Assembly: GCA_963995525.1 (NCBI GenBank)
Contig: OZ023211.1
Coordinates: 53,626,914 to 53,690,913, forward strand
Direction of reading: 5' to 3'
DNA from: Escarpia spicata
Taxonomy: Eukaryota > Annelida > Polychaeta > Sabellida > Siboglinidae
Length of the DNA stretch: 64,000 nucleotides
Positions 1 through 13,095 of the stretch are shown in pieces (within the stretch, counting starts at the first letter, position 1; the number at the start of each line of letters is the position of its first letter). The translations under genes and the position numbers were made by a program. Below the pieces are notes generated by a model. That model was given only the letters and a program-made list of their open reading frames with translations, was not told the DNA's origin and searched no databases.

Positions 1-655
1 GCTTTAATTTTAGTTAGCAGCATTTATTTTAACAAACTTAATTGGACATTTATATTATAATATATATCTATATATATTAGTATTATAAATTTAATAAATA
101 TTAGTATAAATTTATTAATGTAGTCATTAGTGTAATTATTTATTAATCATATTATAAAAATAACATAATATTAGTTTAAAATTATTATTCTAATTGTTAT
201 TAGAATATTAATTATAATTATTATTAGAATTGTAGGCCATATTTTAATACACCGTGAAGCACCATGAACAGTTTTGGATCTGGCGCCATATCGAATCAAA
301 TTTATTATTATTATTATGACCAGTATCTTCTTTCGAGACAACCATGTACCTATGAGATGTGCCCTGGCCCTACAGAGGATGGGATGGTGAAGTACACTTA
401 CTGGTGGATGCAGGAACCAGCAGACTAATGGAGATAAAATAGAGCAGAAGATGAAAGGACAGAAAGTTGGCTACTTGGAGGTAGGGACGTTTGGTACAAT
501 GGGCAGGAAATGGGCACGAGAATGGATCACTGATGGAAAGATGGACAGATAGATGAAATGACAGGTGGATGGATGCAAGAGTTGCAAGATAAACAAGGTA
601 ACAATAATTATTGTCAATGTTTAAGATATGAATATATATATGAATAATGTACTCC
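1..655. other. AT-rich intergenic DNA, no gene seen
   Basis: The first 240 bases are almost entirely A and T, and the rest has no convincing coding segment. The open frames here on the minus strand only read through the neighbouring GT tract. I see nothing functional. Confidence 0.6.
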
Positions 656-768
<113 letters not shown>

Positions 769-1280
769 TATGTGCGTGTGTGCATGCGCATCCGTGTGCT
801 TGAAGTTGTACACACATACTGGGCCGCCATTCAATCAACTTTTCTGAAAGAGATTATTACCACTTATTTATTTCATGTTATGCGAAAAAATTGTTAGATA
901 AGTTTGTTTTACTGAAGAAATACTTACAATTATCTGACGAGAAATCACTTTCCCGCATAAACAATACTGCTACTACTAATTAACCAAAGAATAGTGAATA
1001 ACATATAATGTAAATGATGCATGTATTTGTATCATTTTGTGTGGCAGTCATAATCAATCTCGTCATTCATAAACATACAGCAATGTATCTAGCGGTGAGA
1101 TTTAGTGAGATTTCTTGGCCCCGCTTAATAGGGATGGCTGTTGTTAATAGGTAAACATAGACAAGTCCCTAGGCTGATGACTGTTATTTTCACACACCAA
1201 AACTCTGAGAATACAGATCCTTTCGTCCTGTCTAGTGAAATATTTAAACTCCTCTGGGTTCTCTCATTGGTTGCCTTGTC
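769..1280. other. Intergenic, nothing recognised
   Basis: Unique-looking AT-rich sequence between the GT tract and the 36-bp minisatellite. No coding, RNA or mobile-element signature was recognised. Confidence 0.5.
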
Positions 1281-2233
1281 TAGAATGCTAGATCCCTGGG
1301 CTACCTCAGCACCTGATAGAATACTAGATCCCTGGACTACCTCAGCACCTGATAGAATACTAGATCCCTGGACTACCTCAGCACCTGGTAGAATACTGGA
1401 TCCCTGGACTACCTCAGCACCTGGTAGAATACTGGATCCCTGGACTACCTCAGCACCTGGTAGAATACTGGATCCCTGGACTACCTCAGCACCTGGTAGA
1501 ATACTGGATCCCTGGACTACCTCAGCACCTGGTAGAATACTGGATCCCTGGACTACCTCAGCACCTGGTAGAGTACTGGATCCCTGGACTACCTCAGCAC
1601 CTGGTAGAATACTGGATCCCTGAACTACCTCAGCACCTGGTAGAATACTGGATCCCTGGACTACCTCAGCACCTGGTAGAATACTGGATCCCTGGACTAC
1701 CTCAGCACCTGGTAGAATACTGGATCCCTGGACTACCTCAGCACCTGGTAGAATACTGGATCCCTGGACTACCTCAGCACCTGGTAGAATACTGGATCCC
1801 TGGACTACCTCAGCACCTGGTAGAATACTGGATCCCTGGACTACCTCAGCACCTGGTAGAGTACTGGATCCCTGGACTACCTCAGCACCTAGTAGAATAC
1901 TGGATCCCTGGACTACCTCAGCACCTGGTAGAATACTGGATCCCTGGACTACCTCAGCACCTGGTAGAATACTGGATCCCTGGACTACCTCAGCACCTGG
2001 TAGAATACTGGATCCCTGGACTACCTCAGCACCTGGTAGAATACTGGATCCCTGGACTACCTCAGCACCTGGTAGAATACTGGATCCCTGGACTACCTCA
2101 GCATCTGGTAGAATACTGGATCCCTGGACTACCTCAGCACCTGATAGAATACTGGATCCCTGGACTACCTCAGCACCTGGTAGAATACTAGATCCCTAGA
2201 CTACCTCAGCACCTGATAGAATACTGGACTCCT
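1281..2233. repeat. 36-bp minisatellite, 26 units plus a partial
   Basis: Tandem units start every 36 bases from 1281 (TAGAATACTGGATCCCTGGA, then CTACCTCAGCACCTGG). The units are nearly identical. The first two and the last two are the most diverged, and each central unit carries GGATCC. Because 36 is a multiple of three, one + frame stays open and reads a 12-residue repeat, until a G-to-A change makes a stop at 1621-1623. The open frame has no start context or domain and is best seen as a by-product of the period. Confidence 0.97.
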
Positions 2234-5200
2234 GTACTTCAGTTCCCATTACCCAGCTACCTTAATTGACCTATAACATATCATCAAGGGGGCCTCTTAA
2301 GTAGGATTTAGTGAGACAACCACAGGAGGTTGATATGAAGCATTAGTGTCTATAACCTGTGAGCCAGGCCACTTGATTAGGCAACAAGGAGGCGGCTTAT
2401 ATTACCACTGATGACATAATCAGAATGAACACATTGTCCAGGCAGACTCAGTGTCTACATATTAGCATGTGCATTCCCCTGCACTCAGTCCCCTTGCCAC
2501 TCTGCCCACCAATGTCCACAGTTCCTTGCAACAGTCTAAGTGGACAGTAATGGTGGAAAGATGCCATCAGTCTAGCTGCTCATGGCAGTTACCATGCAAT
2601 GTTGTTAGGATGCAATGGTCGCGGTGGCCTAACATTGTGAACACGGACAAATTTCAGAATTGAAATCTATAAAAACGATGTTGGCAATGAGTGCTATCAG
2701 TCGCTATGATGTTTAATTTTTAGATATTTCAATATCATACACAGGTTATCATTTATGCTCAGAGGATGAAGCTTGGAAGTAATTTTTTGTCAAAGACAAG
2801 AAATGGATATTTATATGGCATTTTTGCCTTCAAAACCTTTCATGTTTTTTATTTAAAACTATTGGCATACTGGACTCAACTGCGAGGTAAACTTAGACAT
2901 TATGAGACACGACTAGACTCCACAAAGGAGGTACACAGCCTTGCACAGCTTCTGACATAGCTTTATCTAGATAACTGTCCACCTGTCTTTCTGATGGGTT
3001 GAGTTGGGTTTTTTCAAAATTTGAGTTTGGACAGGTGGTTCACTCTCACCGTTATAATTTGTATTCATCTGACCATTATGCTTTAAAATGTGTGTCACAC
3101 TTGTGTATGCATGTATTTAAAATATTGTATATGTGTATATGTATTTATGGTAAATGTATTTATGTATATATATGACATTTCGACTGCACAGATGCACGTA
3201 TCTACCAGGAAATTTTTGGACTGGTAAAAATGTTATCCTGCATAAAGGCCTTGTTTATTGTATCTATTTAACAAACCTGTTAACATAAACAACGGTTCCA
3301 TTCAGTCTGAACATTGGGTTGTTTTTAAAGAGTATATTATATAATTTATTTAATGACCTCTCTTATATATTCCAGCTAGAATCTCAAACAGTTCTAGATC
3401 TAACACTAGTGTCCATCTATTCTGCAGGTGTTGTTCCAAAAATTGGTCAGCAGTGCAATTTCAGGAGACTGCAGTAATGCCAGCAGAGAGCAGTAACTCA
3501 AGTTAATTAGATGGTTGGCTAACAATAGCAGGTAATACGAGAGGGACCATTACTATCACATCTCCTGACATTTGGTCAGGCATTGTTTAGTCATGGGGCT
3601 AAAAATATCACTGTTCAAAATACAGGACACAGAATATCTGGTGAGCATTGTATATTGCCTGACAATAAGCTGAATAAATAAGATATATATACCACTTCAT
3701 GTAGTTTGTTTTCCATACATTCTGAGCAGCATTGACAGATGACGCCAACACCCTGAAATGTTTCTCCAAAATGACCAAACAAACCTACAGGGTTGACCAA
3801 AAACTATGTTGATATGATATAATCACATAGAAACAATATCATGCCTAATGCAGTAACTTCAGAAAACAGGCTCATAGAAACCACTGCGTTGACCAACATT
3901 TCAAACAAGATCACTGGGCCACATTGAGAACTGTGGCATGCGAATTTGCCATCCCAACATTGAGAATCTACAACCAATGCTGTGCCAAATCAGGTAAGTG
4001 GCCTATTGTAGCATGACAGATGAAATTAAACGTATATGTCATATTATTTATATAATTACACAACAACTGCAAAGATTTACATCAGCCAAATCTTCAGAAT
4101 AGGAACTTAGCAACATACATAATACACATTTAAAAAATCACAGTCTCTAGATGTAGTTTCTCCGGTTTTGTTGTTGTGAATGTTTGGATCTCATCAGTTT
4201 TAGGCGACAACAATCAACCAACTGAAGTCGTCACTCAGAAGAAAATAGACCCACTTCATCCACACCTGTATAGTGACAGTTCACAAACGAGACAACCAGG
4301 AACATGTCAATAACAACAGTACCAAAATCAATAGCGAAAACTACTGATGCAAACAATACGAAAACAACACCAATACACGGGATGATCTCTACCCTAAAGC
4401 TTGGTAAATATTGACCAATGTATCTAGATATAACTGTCAAAACAAAAGGCACCTGGGAAGCAACTGGTGGTTAGAGAAGTCAATCTTCAAATATGTATCT
4501 TTTGGTCGCTGTGTTTGAACCCTATATAAAGACGAAATTTTATTGCACAGGTTCATTTTAAAATACTGGTAGTTTTGTTTTAGATACCTAAAGCCATTTT
4601 TCCCAAATTTTTATAATGTCAAGTTGACATTTTAAAATCACTTGTACTGGTGTATGCCAAAGGTAACTATCAAGGAACAATGTTTTATCAATAACGCTAC
4701 TGGATTCACAAGAGATATAGCTCGACATATATGATGATTGTCTACTTTTAAAACTACCTTGTATAAATATACCAACAAAATTGTTCAATAGTTCTTTCTA
4801 AATACAAAAGATCTGGAGTGAAATGGTAAATCTCTCAGCTGTCCCCCTTTTTAGTGGGTTTGACAATTTCACAAAATCAACAGTTCTACTCAATTGGCTT
4901 GTTAAGAATAACTCGTGTTGTTAACAGAACAGGTTTAGCAGACAGAGTGGCCAATTTACTGGGGAGACTTTTCTTGTCACACCCCATAGTTTTGACTCTT
5001 AAAAAGAGCCTTTATTCAAGTTTTCTGATTACTTGTGTTAGGGAATTATTTCCAATTTCCATGCATTGTGTTGGTAATGAGGTCATTATTTATAGAGGTT
5101 AATTAGGCCAGCATAATAATCAGTGCCTGTATAATCAGTGAAGCTTATAATCCAGTGCCCTAACTCTCCAGTACAAGAGACCAATCACTCAATAATTGCA

Positions 5201-6236
5201 ACAGAGGTCCTGGCACATCTTAGATGTCTTTCACATTAAATGCTCCCACACTGGAGTGCTTTCATTCATTGCATGGGTAGGGCTTTCATTTATCAACCAC
5301 TCGCTATACAATAAAGCACAGCTTCAGGGAAGAAGACAGATAGGCAACCGGCAATTAAACTTCTACACAGACTGTCCACATTTAATCTATACAGTACACA
5401 CTGATCCAATTTTTTTTTACAATTTAAGCTATATAATTTAAACTGTTAGCACGGATGCAGATGTGGATCACACCTGAACATCAAATATATTCTTTATTTA
5501 TTAGTGATTTTTGTAGGTGGCGTATAAACCTGATTTGAGTGTGCGGTTTATTTAAGTATGCCTAGTCATCAGTCACAATAATAGGCATGCTTTAAAGTTA
5601 AATGCATGTAGTTTGTAAATCTACGAAGGAGACTTACAGTTTTCACTTCAGTATGTGCCAGGGTTACCGAAGACAACAACTGAGTAATATTATGCAAAAA
5701 TTTAAAAAATGCAAATATAAAATTTAAAACAACTCAGTAAATAAACTCCAAATATGAGGAGTTTTCATGGTAAATTTATATGCAATTATATTTTGCTAAT
5801 GTGAGTAACTTCGACTGACAATTCCCATGACCTTGCCAGATGTCCAAGACAAGATGAATAACAGCACTAACTGCAGATAACACAAGTGGAATAACAAGAG
5901 TCCCTGGAGATAACTGTGGCCAGAGACTTGCCAAAGACCATACCAACAGGTTGGTTAAAACAACAGAAGGCCAGGGCCCTAGGGTATAATCGAGACAAAG
6001 ACTTGCCAATGTGTTCATTGGCTTCCATTGTACAGAGTCAACCAGCAGTAAATAATACTGACTTTGTCAGGTGGCCACTTTGTCTTATTACAACATATGC
6101 AAACTGGCCACTTGTCCTCATCTATAGCATTCAGTCTTCAATATATTTCTTGCTATTTATTTCCCATATTAATTATGCAGGTGTTTATTCATGAATACAT
6201 ACTGAAACCAAAGCATTCTAATCAAATAACAGTCTC
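2234..6236. other. Long intergenic stretch, no gene recognised
   Basis: About 4 kb without a long open frame, a splice-linked exon series or a recognisable RNA gene. The sequence is AT-rich with short TA-rich runs. No mobile-element termini were identified, though old diverged copies cannot be excluded by eye. Confidence 0.5.
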
Positions 6237-6350
6237 AATATGTGGGATACACATAGATAAAAAGTTCTGGACTCTCGATAAGCCAAAAGGCTTTCTTGTC
6301 CACCTGTCATCTAGAGTTAATTTTCTGGATGGCAATCTTGTAAAAAGCAC
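6237..6350 (+). mobile_element. 3' tail of a CR1/jockey-like LINE
   Basis: About 115 bases match the extreme 3' end of the LINE copies at 19712-22870 (minus) and 59945-62190 (plus). All three share GGATACACATAGATAAAA, CTCTCGATAAGCCAAA and a final GGCAATCTTGT. The copy is severely 5'-truncated, as is typical of target-primed reverse transcription, and has no coding capacity. Confidence 0.85.
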
Positions 6351-6521
6351 AGTGTAATAATACAATATCAATGCAACAGATGGAACTATCTGAGTGACTC
6401 TACTTTCTCACTCAAACACTTTGCTGAGAACTACTGCTGAATTGACAAGTAAAAACATAAGAAATAAAAGATATGCATAAATCAGATGTCACAGGTCACA
6501 TGAGTGAAATGAATCACATAG

Positions 6522-6773
6522 CAGACTGGGAGAGGCCACGTTTGTAGACAGGACCTACGGAGTCAGACTGGGAGAGGCCACGTTTGTAGACAGGACCTAC
6601 GGAGTCAGACTGGGAGAGGCCACGTTTGTAGACAGGACCTACGGAGTCAGACTGGGAGAGGCCACGTTTGTAGACAGGACCTACGGAGTCAGACTGGGAG
6701 GGGTCACGTTTGTAGACAGGACCTACGGAGTCAGACTGGGAGGTGCCACGTTTGTAGACAGGAACTGAGGATT
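6522..6773. repeat. 42-bp minisatellite, 6 units
   Basis: Units beginning CAGACTGGGAGAGGCCACGT start at 6522, 6564, 6606, 6648, 6690 and 6732. The first four are identical or nearly so; the last two have single-base changes, and the final one degrades into unique sequence. Confidence 0.95.
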
Positions 6774-8709
6774 CGGACTAGGCACACATTTAAAAGAAGC
6801 ATATCGGATAAGGAAAACCAAAGACAGTTCATGAATCGAGATAAGGGTTGGTGACGACTCTTACGAATGTCTGTGATGATCTCCTGAAGAACTACCCAGG
6901 GTACAGCCAAGAGGGGACACCAGTGACAGCATTGAAAATGATTACCCTGTCACCATCTAGTGGTACACCTGTAGTTATCTGAAGACGCTTGTTAACAGCT
7001 TCCATTAACTTGACATCACCAAGCTGTAGAGAGCTGGTGGAGCATTGAGGCCAAACACTCAGCTGCTTGGGCCAAGGCTGGACTGTGGTAGTTACACTGA
7101 CAGCAGTGACACTGACTGTGATGACAGATGCTGAGTGACACGGACTGTCTGGCAGGCAGTGTTAAAGCCAGGCCAGGATGACACTAGTAAACTTTTGTCT
7201 TTACTAGTCCTACTGTCTAGTAAAATAAATGCTGAAGTTCTACCCCTGCATCGGCAAATATTATTTTCAAGCAACATTTCAAGACTCACCTGTTTGTAGG
7301 TTTTCAATGCAGACATGACATGAATACTTCTCCAACTCATCTTGTAGTTCCCAGAAGATAATTAGTAACAACTGTGACGACTTATTAATGACTCTATCAA
7401 ATTGTGGATTCACATAAATATACACACTGATGACAGTGGTGAATTATAAATCTTCCTTCCACTAATGTCTCGTTGATAAAGTCGACACTCAAAAAACAGT
7501 TGCAATGGAAGTCCATTTTCAGAGAATAAAAAGGATGACTGTTACCCAAAACTTGGACACTGTTCTGGTTCATTCTGTAGCCAGACAGCTACATCAGCCT
7601 TGCCACACAGGGCGCGCATTGCATACACAAGTATACGGTTGATGGATATCCTTTGATATGTTCGGAGGCAACACACACTGTCTTCTTGGCAGGATGCTGC
7701 ATCTCAAACTGCCATTTGCATGAAATCGGTGGATGCATTCGTTCTGTTCATCACACCCCACACATCTGGGGATGATTTAATCCCCAACACTTCATCCAGT
7801 CTAGGCCATAGGTGACTCACAACAATTCTACTAAATTCCAATAAGCAGACCAGTGGTCAGTAAAGTTTATGGTTAGTCCCCAAACATGTCCAAGACTCCA
7901 GCCACCAGCTGACCACAGTGCCAGCTTACCCAAAGGGGCTACAGCCAACTGACCATGACATAAATAGCCGAGCACATTTGCATATCTGCTGTAATTGGTT
8001 AAGTGGACAGAGCAGTCCAGCCTGGAGACAGACCAGCCTAGAGTGTGTGTGGTTGGCTTGACTGCCAAACAATCACCTCTGAGAGAGAGAGGCACACTAG
8101 ATAGGAAAACATCAAATCATCTGTTATCAGGGCTAACTGACCAATGGACTGGACTGGACAACATGCATGTTTCACCTTGTTTCTCACACTATAAGTTAGT
8201 TATAATGCCAGTAAAAGTATGGTCTTGAATTATGGTAAATTTATCAAATAATCTGATTACGTATTGTAGAATAATATCATCTCACCTAAATGAGAACAAT
8301 CAGAACAATTGTAGAAAGTTCAATAAATATGAGTATATAATGATGGATGAAAATTTTAGTAATCAAGTACATACACAGTTTTGATTATATCAATCGCTAT
8401 AAAGAACATTTACTGCCACATATAATTCACACTTAAATATTATAATTTAGATAGACACATAACTTGAAAGGCCATCATATATTTAAAACAAATATTTTTC
8501 ATAACTGTGGTGGCTCCTATGATAGCGACAATATGTCTTAATCGGAGCCACTGACTCCCTATTTGTCATAAAATTAAAAGGTTCTGTTAATTAATTACTA
8601 TACTGGTTTCAAAAATGGTACATACACACATTATTATGTATGCATATCAGTTTTATTTGTGTAAATGTATATACCTGATATGTTTATTTTATGAATATTT
8701 GTTATATTT
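6774..8709. other. Intergenic, no gene recognised
   Basis: No open frame here shows a family signature, and no RNA gene was recognised. Several short CAGT/ACTG-rich patches occur (for example 7850-7950) but do not form a clear element. Confidence 0.5.
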
Positions 8710-8955
8710 TGGGGTCAAAAATAAACTTCTTGTTCTTGTTCTTTATCTAAGCTATGAATCCCTAGGTACAATCTGAAGTTTTGTTCGACATTTAAAAATT
8801 CAATAATTAAAGGCTCATAAATTAATATAATATATATATATATATACAAATCACAATTAGGCCCAGCATTAGTTGTTGTAAACAGAACTTGATTAAACAA
8901 ATTATATTGCCACATTCACACCATTTCAGAGAGCTCTAGAACTTGATCGTGTGTG
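8710..8955. repeat. Dispersed repeat Y, copy 1
   Basis: About 246 bases recur nearly unchanged at 10039-10287. The stretch runs from GGGTCAAAAATAAACTTC through an internal (AT)n tract to ACTTGATCGTGTGTG. No coding capacity or terminal inverted repeats are visible. It may be part of a SINE or non-autonomous element. Confidence 0.93.
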
Positions 8956-9540
8956 GAAAGTTCTTAAAAGGTATACAGGCTGTACATAATATAGCAGATA
9001 ATGGTACGTGCTATTGACATGAATGGTATAAATTATACAAGACAACTGTGAGATGAAGCAAAGTGCATCCAAACACGTATCTAAGCCAGTAAGTGACAAC
9101 ATGTCCATTGCACACACCACTATCAAGACCACTGACCACTGACTGACCACAAAGCCTGTCAGTGGACTTCTGCCCATTCTGTTACTGTTAGTGCTGCTAA
9201 GGATTTAGGCAAACACTCCAGGTACTAAGCTGCCAGCTGATGTCTGTGTTTGCTCTAACAGAACTTGACTTTGCTGGTCACAGATGTGGTCAAATTTAAT
9301 CTCCATTGCCTCATTCACAGTTGCCTTAAAACAAACATCCCACTGTGAACTTAACAGAGTCTGATACAGTTGCAAGTTACATCAGTATTAGGACGACTTC
9401 TATAGCTATTTGGAGGCAGGATATACCGTTATATATAGGCTAGTCTTGGTTTGGGTAATTGATGATAAAATTTACACAAACTATAAGAGTAAGTATTAGG
9501 TTCCATGATGTATGGAATTTGTCTTGACTGTTAAGATAAA
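8956..9540. other. Intergenic, nothing recognised
   Basis: Unique-looking sequence between repeat Y copy 1 and the SINE-like sequence. No gene or element signature was identified. Confidence 0.5.
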
Positions 9541-9850
9541 TAAAATTGTTTTGCACAATCTCAACCCAGCATGTGGGATGCATTGAGTAGTGGTAATAGC
9601 ACTCAACTCTCAATCGAGATTCATGAATCGCATCCTGTGCTGCTGTTTAGCACTTTGGGCATGTTCGCTCACTCCACACTGCTGTAGTTCAATCAGCTGT
9701 ATGAATGAGTACAGTGGTGGATATTTATGTAGGAATAGTCTTTGTACTATCGTTGTAGCATGGTTAAAGCTTCCCAGAGAAGTTTGAATCTTGTTTGTTT
9801 GAACAGGAACGCCCAAAATAACGTGTGTTTTGAGCAGCATTAATTAACAA
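9541..9850 (+). mobile_element. Possible tRNA-derived SINE
   Basis: The segment 9577-9640 resembles the 5' half and T-arm of a tRNA. A box-A-like TAGTGGTAATAGCACTC is followed by an anticodon-stem-like CTCTCAATCGAGA, then a box-B-like GATTCATGAATCGCATCC. It does not fold as a complete tRNA because the expected TTCGAATCC is altered. The sequence continues for about 200 bases of unrelated body. A tRNA-headed SINE fits better than a functional tRNA gene, but no second copy is seen in the window. Confidence 0.4.
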
Positions 9851-9949
9851 TATCTAAAGAATTTTAAGTAAAAAAGTTACAAAGTTGGCAAAGTAACTTA
9901 AAATTAATGACAGACTCGTGAACCAATTCCTTAAAACAACACCAATTCC

Positions 9950-10038
9950 AATTCCAGAATTGCCCTTTCGGATACAATTGTAATGCAATCGACCCCAGAT
10001 CTGTATGTACACTGCTAGTCCAAGAACTGGCTGTTTGG
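9950..10038. repeat. 89-bp direct repeat X, left copy
   Basis: Runs from AATTCCAGAATTGCCC to GAACTGGCTGTTTGG. An essentially identical copy (one T/A difference at GATCTG versus GATATG) lies at 10288-10376, immediately on the other side of repeat Y. Confidence 0.93.
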
Positions 10039-10287
10039 TTTGGGTCAAAAATAAACTTCTTGTTCTTGTTCTTTATCTAAGCTATGAATCCCTAGGTACA
10101 ATCTGAAGTTTTGTTTGACATTTAAAAATTCAATAATTAAAGGCTCATAAATTAATATAATATATATATATATATACAAATCACAATTAGGCCCAGCATT
10201 AGTTGTTGTAAACAGAACTTGATTAAACAAATTATATTGCCACATTCACACCATTTCAGAGAGCTCTAGAACTTGATCGTGTGTGAA
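10039..10287. repeat. Dispersed repeat Y, copy 2, between two X repeats
   Basis: Matches 8710-8955 almost base for base, but here it is flanked on both sides by the 89-bp repeat X, which copy 1 lacks. Confidence 0.93.
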
Positions 10288-10376
10288 AATTCCAGAATTG
10301 CCCTTTCGGATACAATTGTAATGCAATCGACCCCAGATATGTATGTACACTGCTAGTCCAAGAACTGGCTGTTTGG
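10288..10376. repeat. 89-bp direct repeat X, right copy
   Basis: Second copy of X in the same orientation as 9950-10038. The pair brackets repeat Y like an unusually long target-site duplication or a duplication breakpoint. Confidence 0.93.
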
Positions 10377-10644
10377 ATTAATCCTACTTGACTTACACTG
10401 CACAATGATAGGGTGTGCACACTTTGTGCTGTGCAGTGCAACCATGTACTGTAGGTCCATCTGAGTTCATGTTTGCCACATGCTTCATGTTACTGATTCT
10501 ATTCAGTTACCAGTGTGCAACGGCTGCGAGCCAACGACTGATATAAATCAGTCAGTGGTCTTAAGGACACGAAATATTAAAAAGTCAGTGATGTAAGGGC
10601 ACACCACTGTATAAATAAAGAATACATATCTGAATGTTAAAATG
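10377..10644. other. Intergenic, nothing recognised
   Basis: Short unique stretch without gene or element signatures. Confidence 0.5.
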
Positions 10645-10772
10645 GGAGAGGGAGAGGGAGAGGGAGAGGGAGAGGGAGAGGGAGAGGGAGAGGGAGAGGG
10701 AGAGGGAGAGAGAGAGGGAGAGGGAGAGGGAGAGGGAGAGGGAGAGGGAGAGGGAGAGGGAGAGGGAGAGGG
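10645..10772. repeat. (GGGAGA)n microsatellite
   Basis: A hexanucleotide run with one GAGAGAGA interruption near 10707-10716. The Arg-Glu and Ser-Leu open frames across it are artefacts of the repeat. Confidence 0.97.
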
Positions 10773-12058
10773 ATAGAGAAAGATCTATGTATCTTCCAGA
10801 ACATATCTCCATAAAGCTTGTAGAGAATATGTTGACAAATATAGGTATAGATAGGTATATATAATTTTATGTGTGTTTGTTCACAGAATAAGTTTTCTGA
10901 CATATTATACAGTGATCTTGCAATGGCTTCTGGCAAATGACCACATTAATCTTCATCAGATATAACCACCTAATGTCTTACACGGGTAAGACCACATTAA
11001 GGATTCGTCTGCCATTACCTATCGAAAGAGTGCCCTTGAAAATACCATTTTGGTGTGATGGGTGAATTTTTTCGAGCACTTTGACATGGCATGTGTTAGT
11101 CCAGTGAATACTGAATGTACTACTGCATTAGGTCTTTCACGAGGTAGCAATAAATATATGCTAATCGCTCACGTATTCGCACAGTGGCTATTTTGCAGCA
11201 TGCACCAATATTTCAAAATCTGTCACCAGATTGGGGCGAAATTGAGAGGTGTCAGGTTTGGTTGGATTTTTCTGAAAAATGAGGTATGAGAATTTCACGA
11301 GTTTTCCACAGGACTTGTGTCAATGGAGGTTAAATATGCTGTTAAATTTTCAAGATAATCGTAAGAACATTTTTGCAGGAAATGAAGGAAACGTTATAAT
11401 GGCCGCCTATGTAAAATTTAAATGTGGTCTTACCCCTACAGGTTAGATCAAATTGTGATAAGAAGGATAAATCACCCACCTGAACTTGGGTATGTCATGA
11501 CCCTTTGATGAAACGTCCAATATGGCTAACAGGAATCGCTCCAACTTTGTACATTTTGACTGAAACAAAATGTTCAATAGTAATAATTTGTTTGCAACAA
11601 CTACTGTCACCATTTGGTTACTGGCATCATGCAATCATACCATCTCAATTACCAAGTACAATACCTCTAAATAGTGTTAATAATTATAATCCCATGATTT
11701 GTAATGCTTACCTGCTTGAAGCTCTGTGTAGTTACGGAAGTTGACAAGTTTAGCATGAGTACCTTTATTTCTGGATAACACTCTAGATATAAAAATCCCT
11801 ATTTCCCTTGATTAGGGACATTATAACCTTGACTGGTTTGGAGCTCCTTTGATTACGTGATTAAGTGATTCATGTACTCAGATATATATCAAGTGACTGG
11901 GACAGTTTAGTCTTTTATGAAACATTTTATATGGTGTCTTTTTGACAATTTCGAAGAAAAGTAAAGATTACATATTTTCAGACATTTTCTGAATCTGACT
12001 TTCATTAACTCATTATTTGCCTAAATACGTTTTTTTTAAGTTACTAAATGCTATTAGT
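10773..12058. other. Intergenic, no gene recognised
   Basis: No domain-bearing frame or RNA gene was recognised. Confidence 0.5.
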
Positions 12059-12184
12059 CAACTCATTAGGAGTATATCTCAACTCATTAGGGGTATATCT
12101 CAACTCATTAGGGGTATATCTCAACTCATTAGGAGTATATCTCAACTCATTAGGGGTATATCTCAACTCATTAGGGGTATACCC
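12059..12184. repeat. 21-bp minisatellite, 6 units
   Basis: Units CAACTCATTAGGRGTATATC start at 12059, 12080, 12101, 12122, 12143 and 12164 and differ only at one A/G site. The period keeps frames open that read a seven-residue repeat; there is no sign of a gene. Confidence 0.95.
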
Positions 12185-13095
12185 AATGTACATACATTTA
12201 CAAAAAATTTACTTTTATAGTGTGGACGTGAAATGTGTTAATTATTAATTAATTTAGTGTCATGTCCTGTACGACACACATAAGGCTGAAAGTTTTTCAT
12301 AATACTGTTATTTTGCATGCACAATTACTTCAAATTATCTAATTTCAACCTTTATGTAATAATATAAATTAGTTACAAAATATTTTATTTAATTAGATTA
12401 TAGTTAATTGATATTTGAAAATTGTCCCATACAACACAAAAGGGAGTCATACGGGACATGTCATGTAGGACACATGACAGTTTTGACATCTTTTCTTTAG
12501 GTATAGCTTAATTAATTTGGAAGCACTTTGCAGAAAAACCTGCAGGCCATATATAGTTAGTGGTTGGTGTGATGTATTCACCATGGTGATCAGTTTCCTG
12601 GTGAAGTGATCAACATCACAGGTGGAGAACTAAAGTATCTGTCATACACAGATGAGGCAAGTATTTCATTCAATTGGCTAACTCCAATGGACACTGTTCT
12701 ACCCTGCATGTACTATTCTGCGGAAGATCGGTCCAACAGTTACAGTGAAAATGGGACTCTGTTTTCTGACAGAATAAGTTTCATTGAACTTCAAATGATT
12801 GCCTGAGCATGTACAATCATGTAATGACGTTTTAAAAGAAAATAGAGGAGGTGTTTCACCCCATAACCTGTCTAAATTTACCAAATACTGAAACTGAACA
12901 AGACTTCATGGTGGACTGAAATTATTTTTAGTTGGACTCTTCAATGTTGTATTTTCAAGTCTTCTGAATGTGAACCAGCATCTGTATGCTGTCTGGTTGC
13001 TGAGTTTAGGCATAATTGAAAACTGTGTGTACTTATATATGATTTTATTGGACATTTACACTGATGCTTTCTAAGACCTGGAGCTTAACCTTATA
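12185..13095. other. Intergenic with copies of a 14-bp palindrome-like motif
   Basis: No gene. Four copies of a motif near TGTCCCGTACGACA occur at 12263-12276, 12423-12436, 12445-12458 (inverted) and 12459-12472. More lie on the far side of the Tigger-like element, at 14711, 14734, 14931 and 15094. Confidence 0.55.

Noticed and set aside
1141..1623. 160-codon open frame over the 36-bp minisatellite as a repetitive-protein gene
   Set aside because: It exists only because the period is a multiple of three; it has no domain and no promoter or splice context, and it is stopped by a single base change.
9577..9640. Functional tRNA gene
   Set aside because: The T-arm lacks a canonical TTCGAATC loop and no complete cloverleaf can be drawn; a SINE head fits better.
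10585..10936. Ser-Leu, Pro-Leu and Arg-Glu frames
   Set aside because: Translations of the (GGGAGA)n tract.
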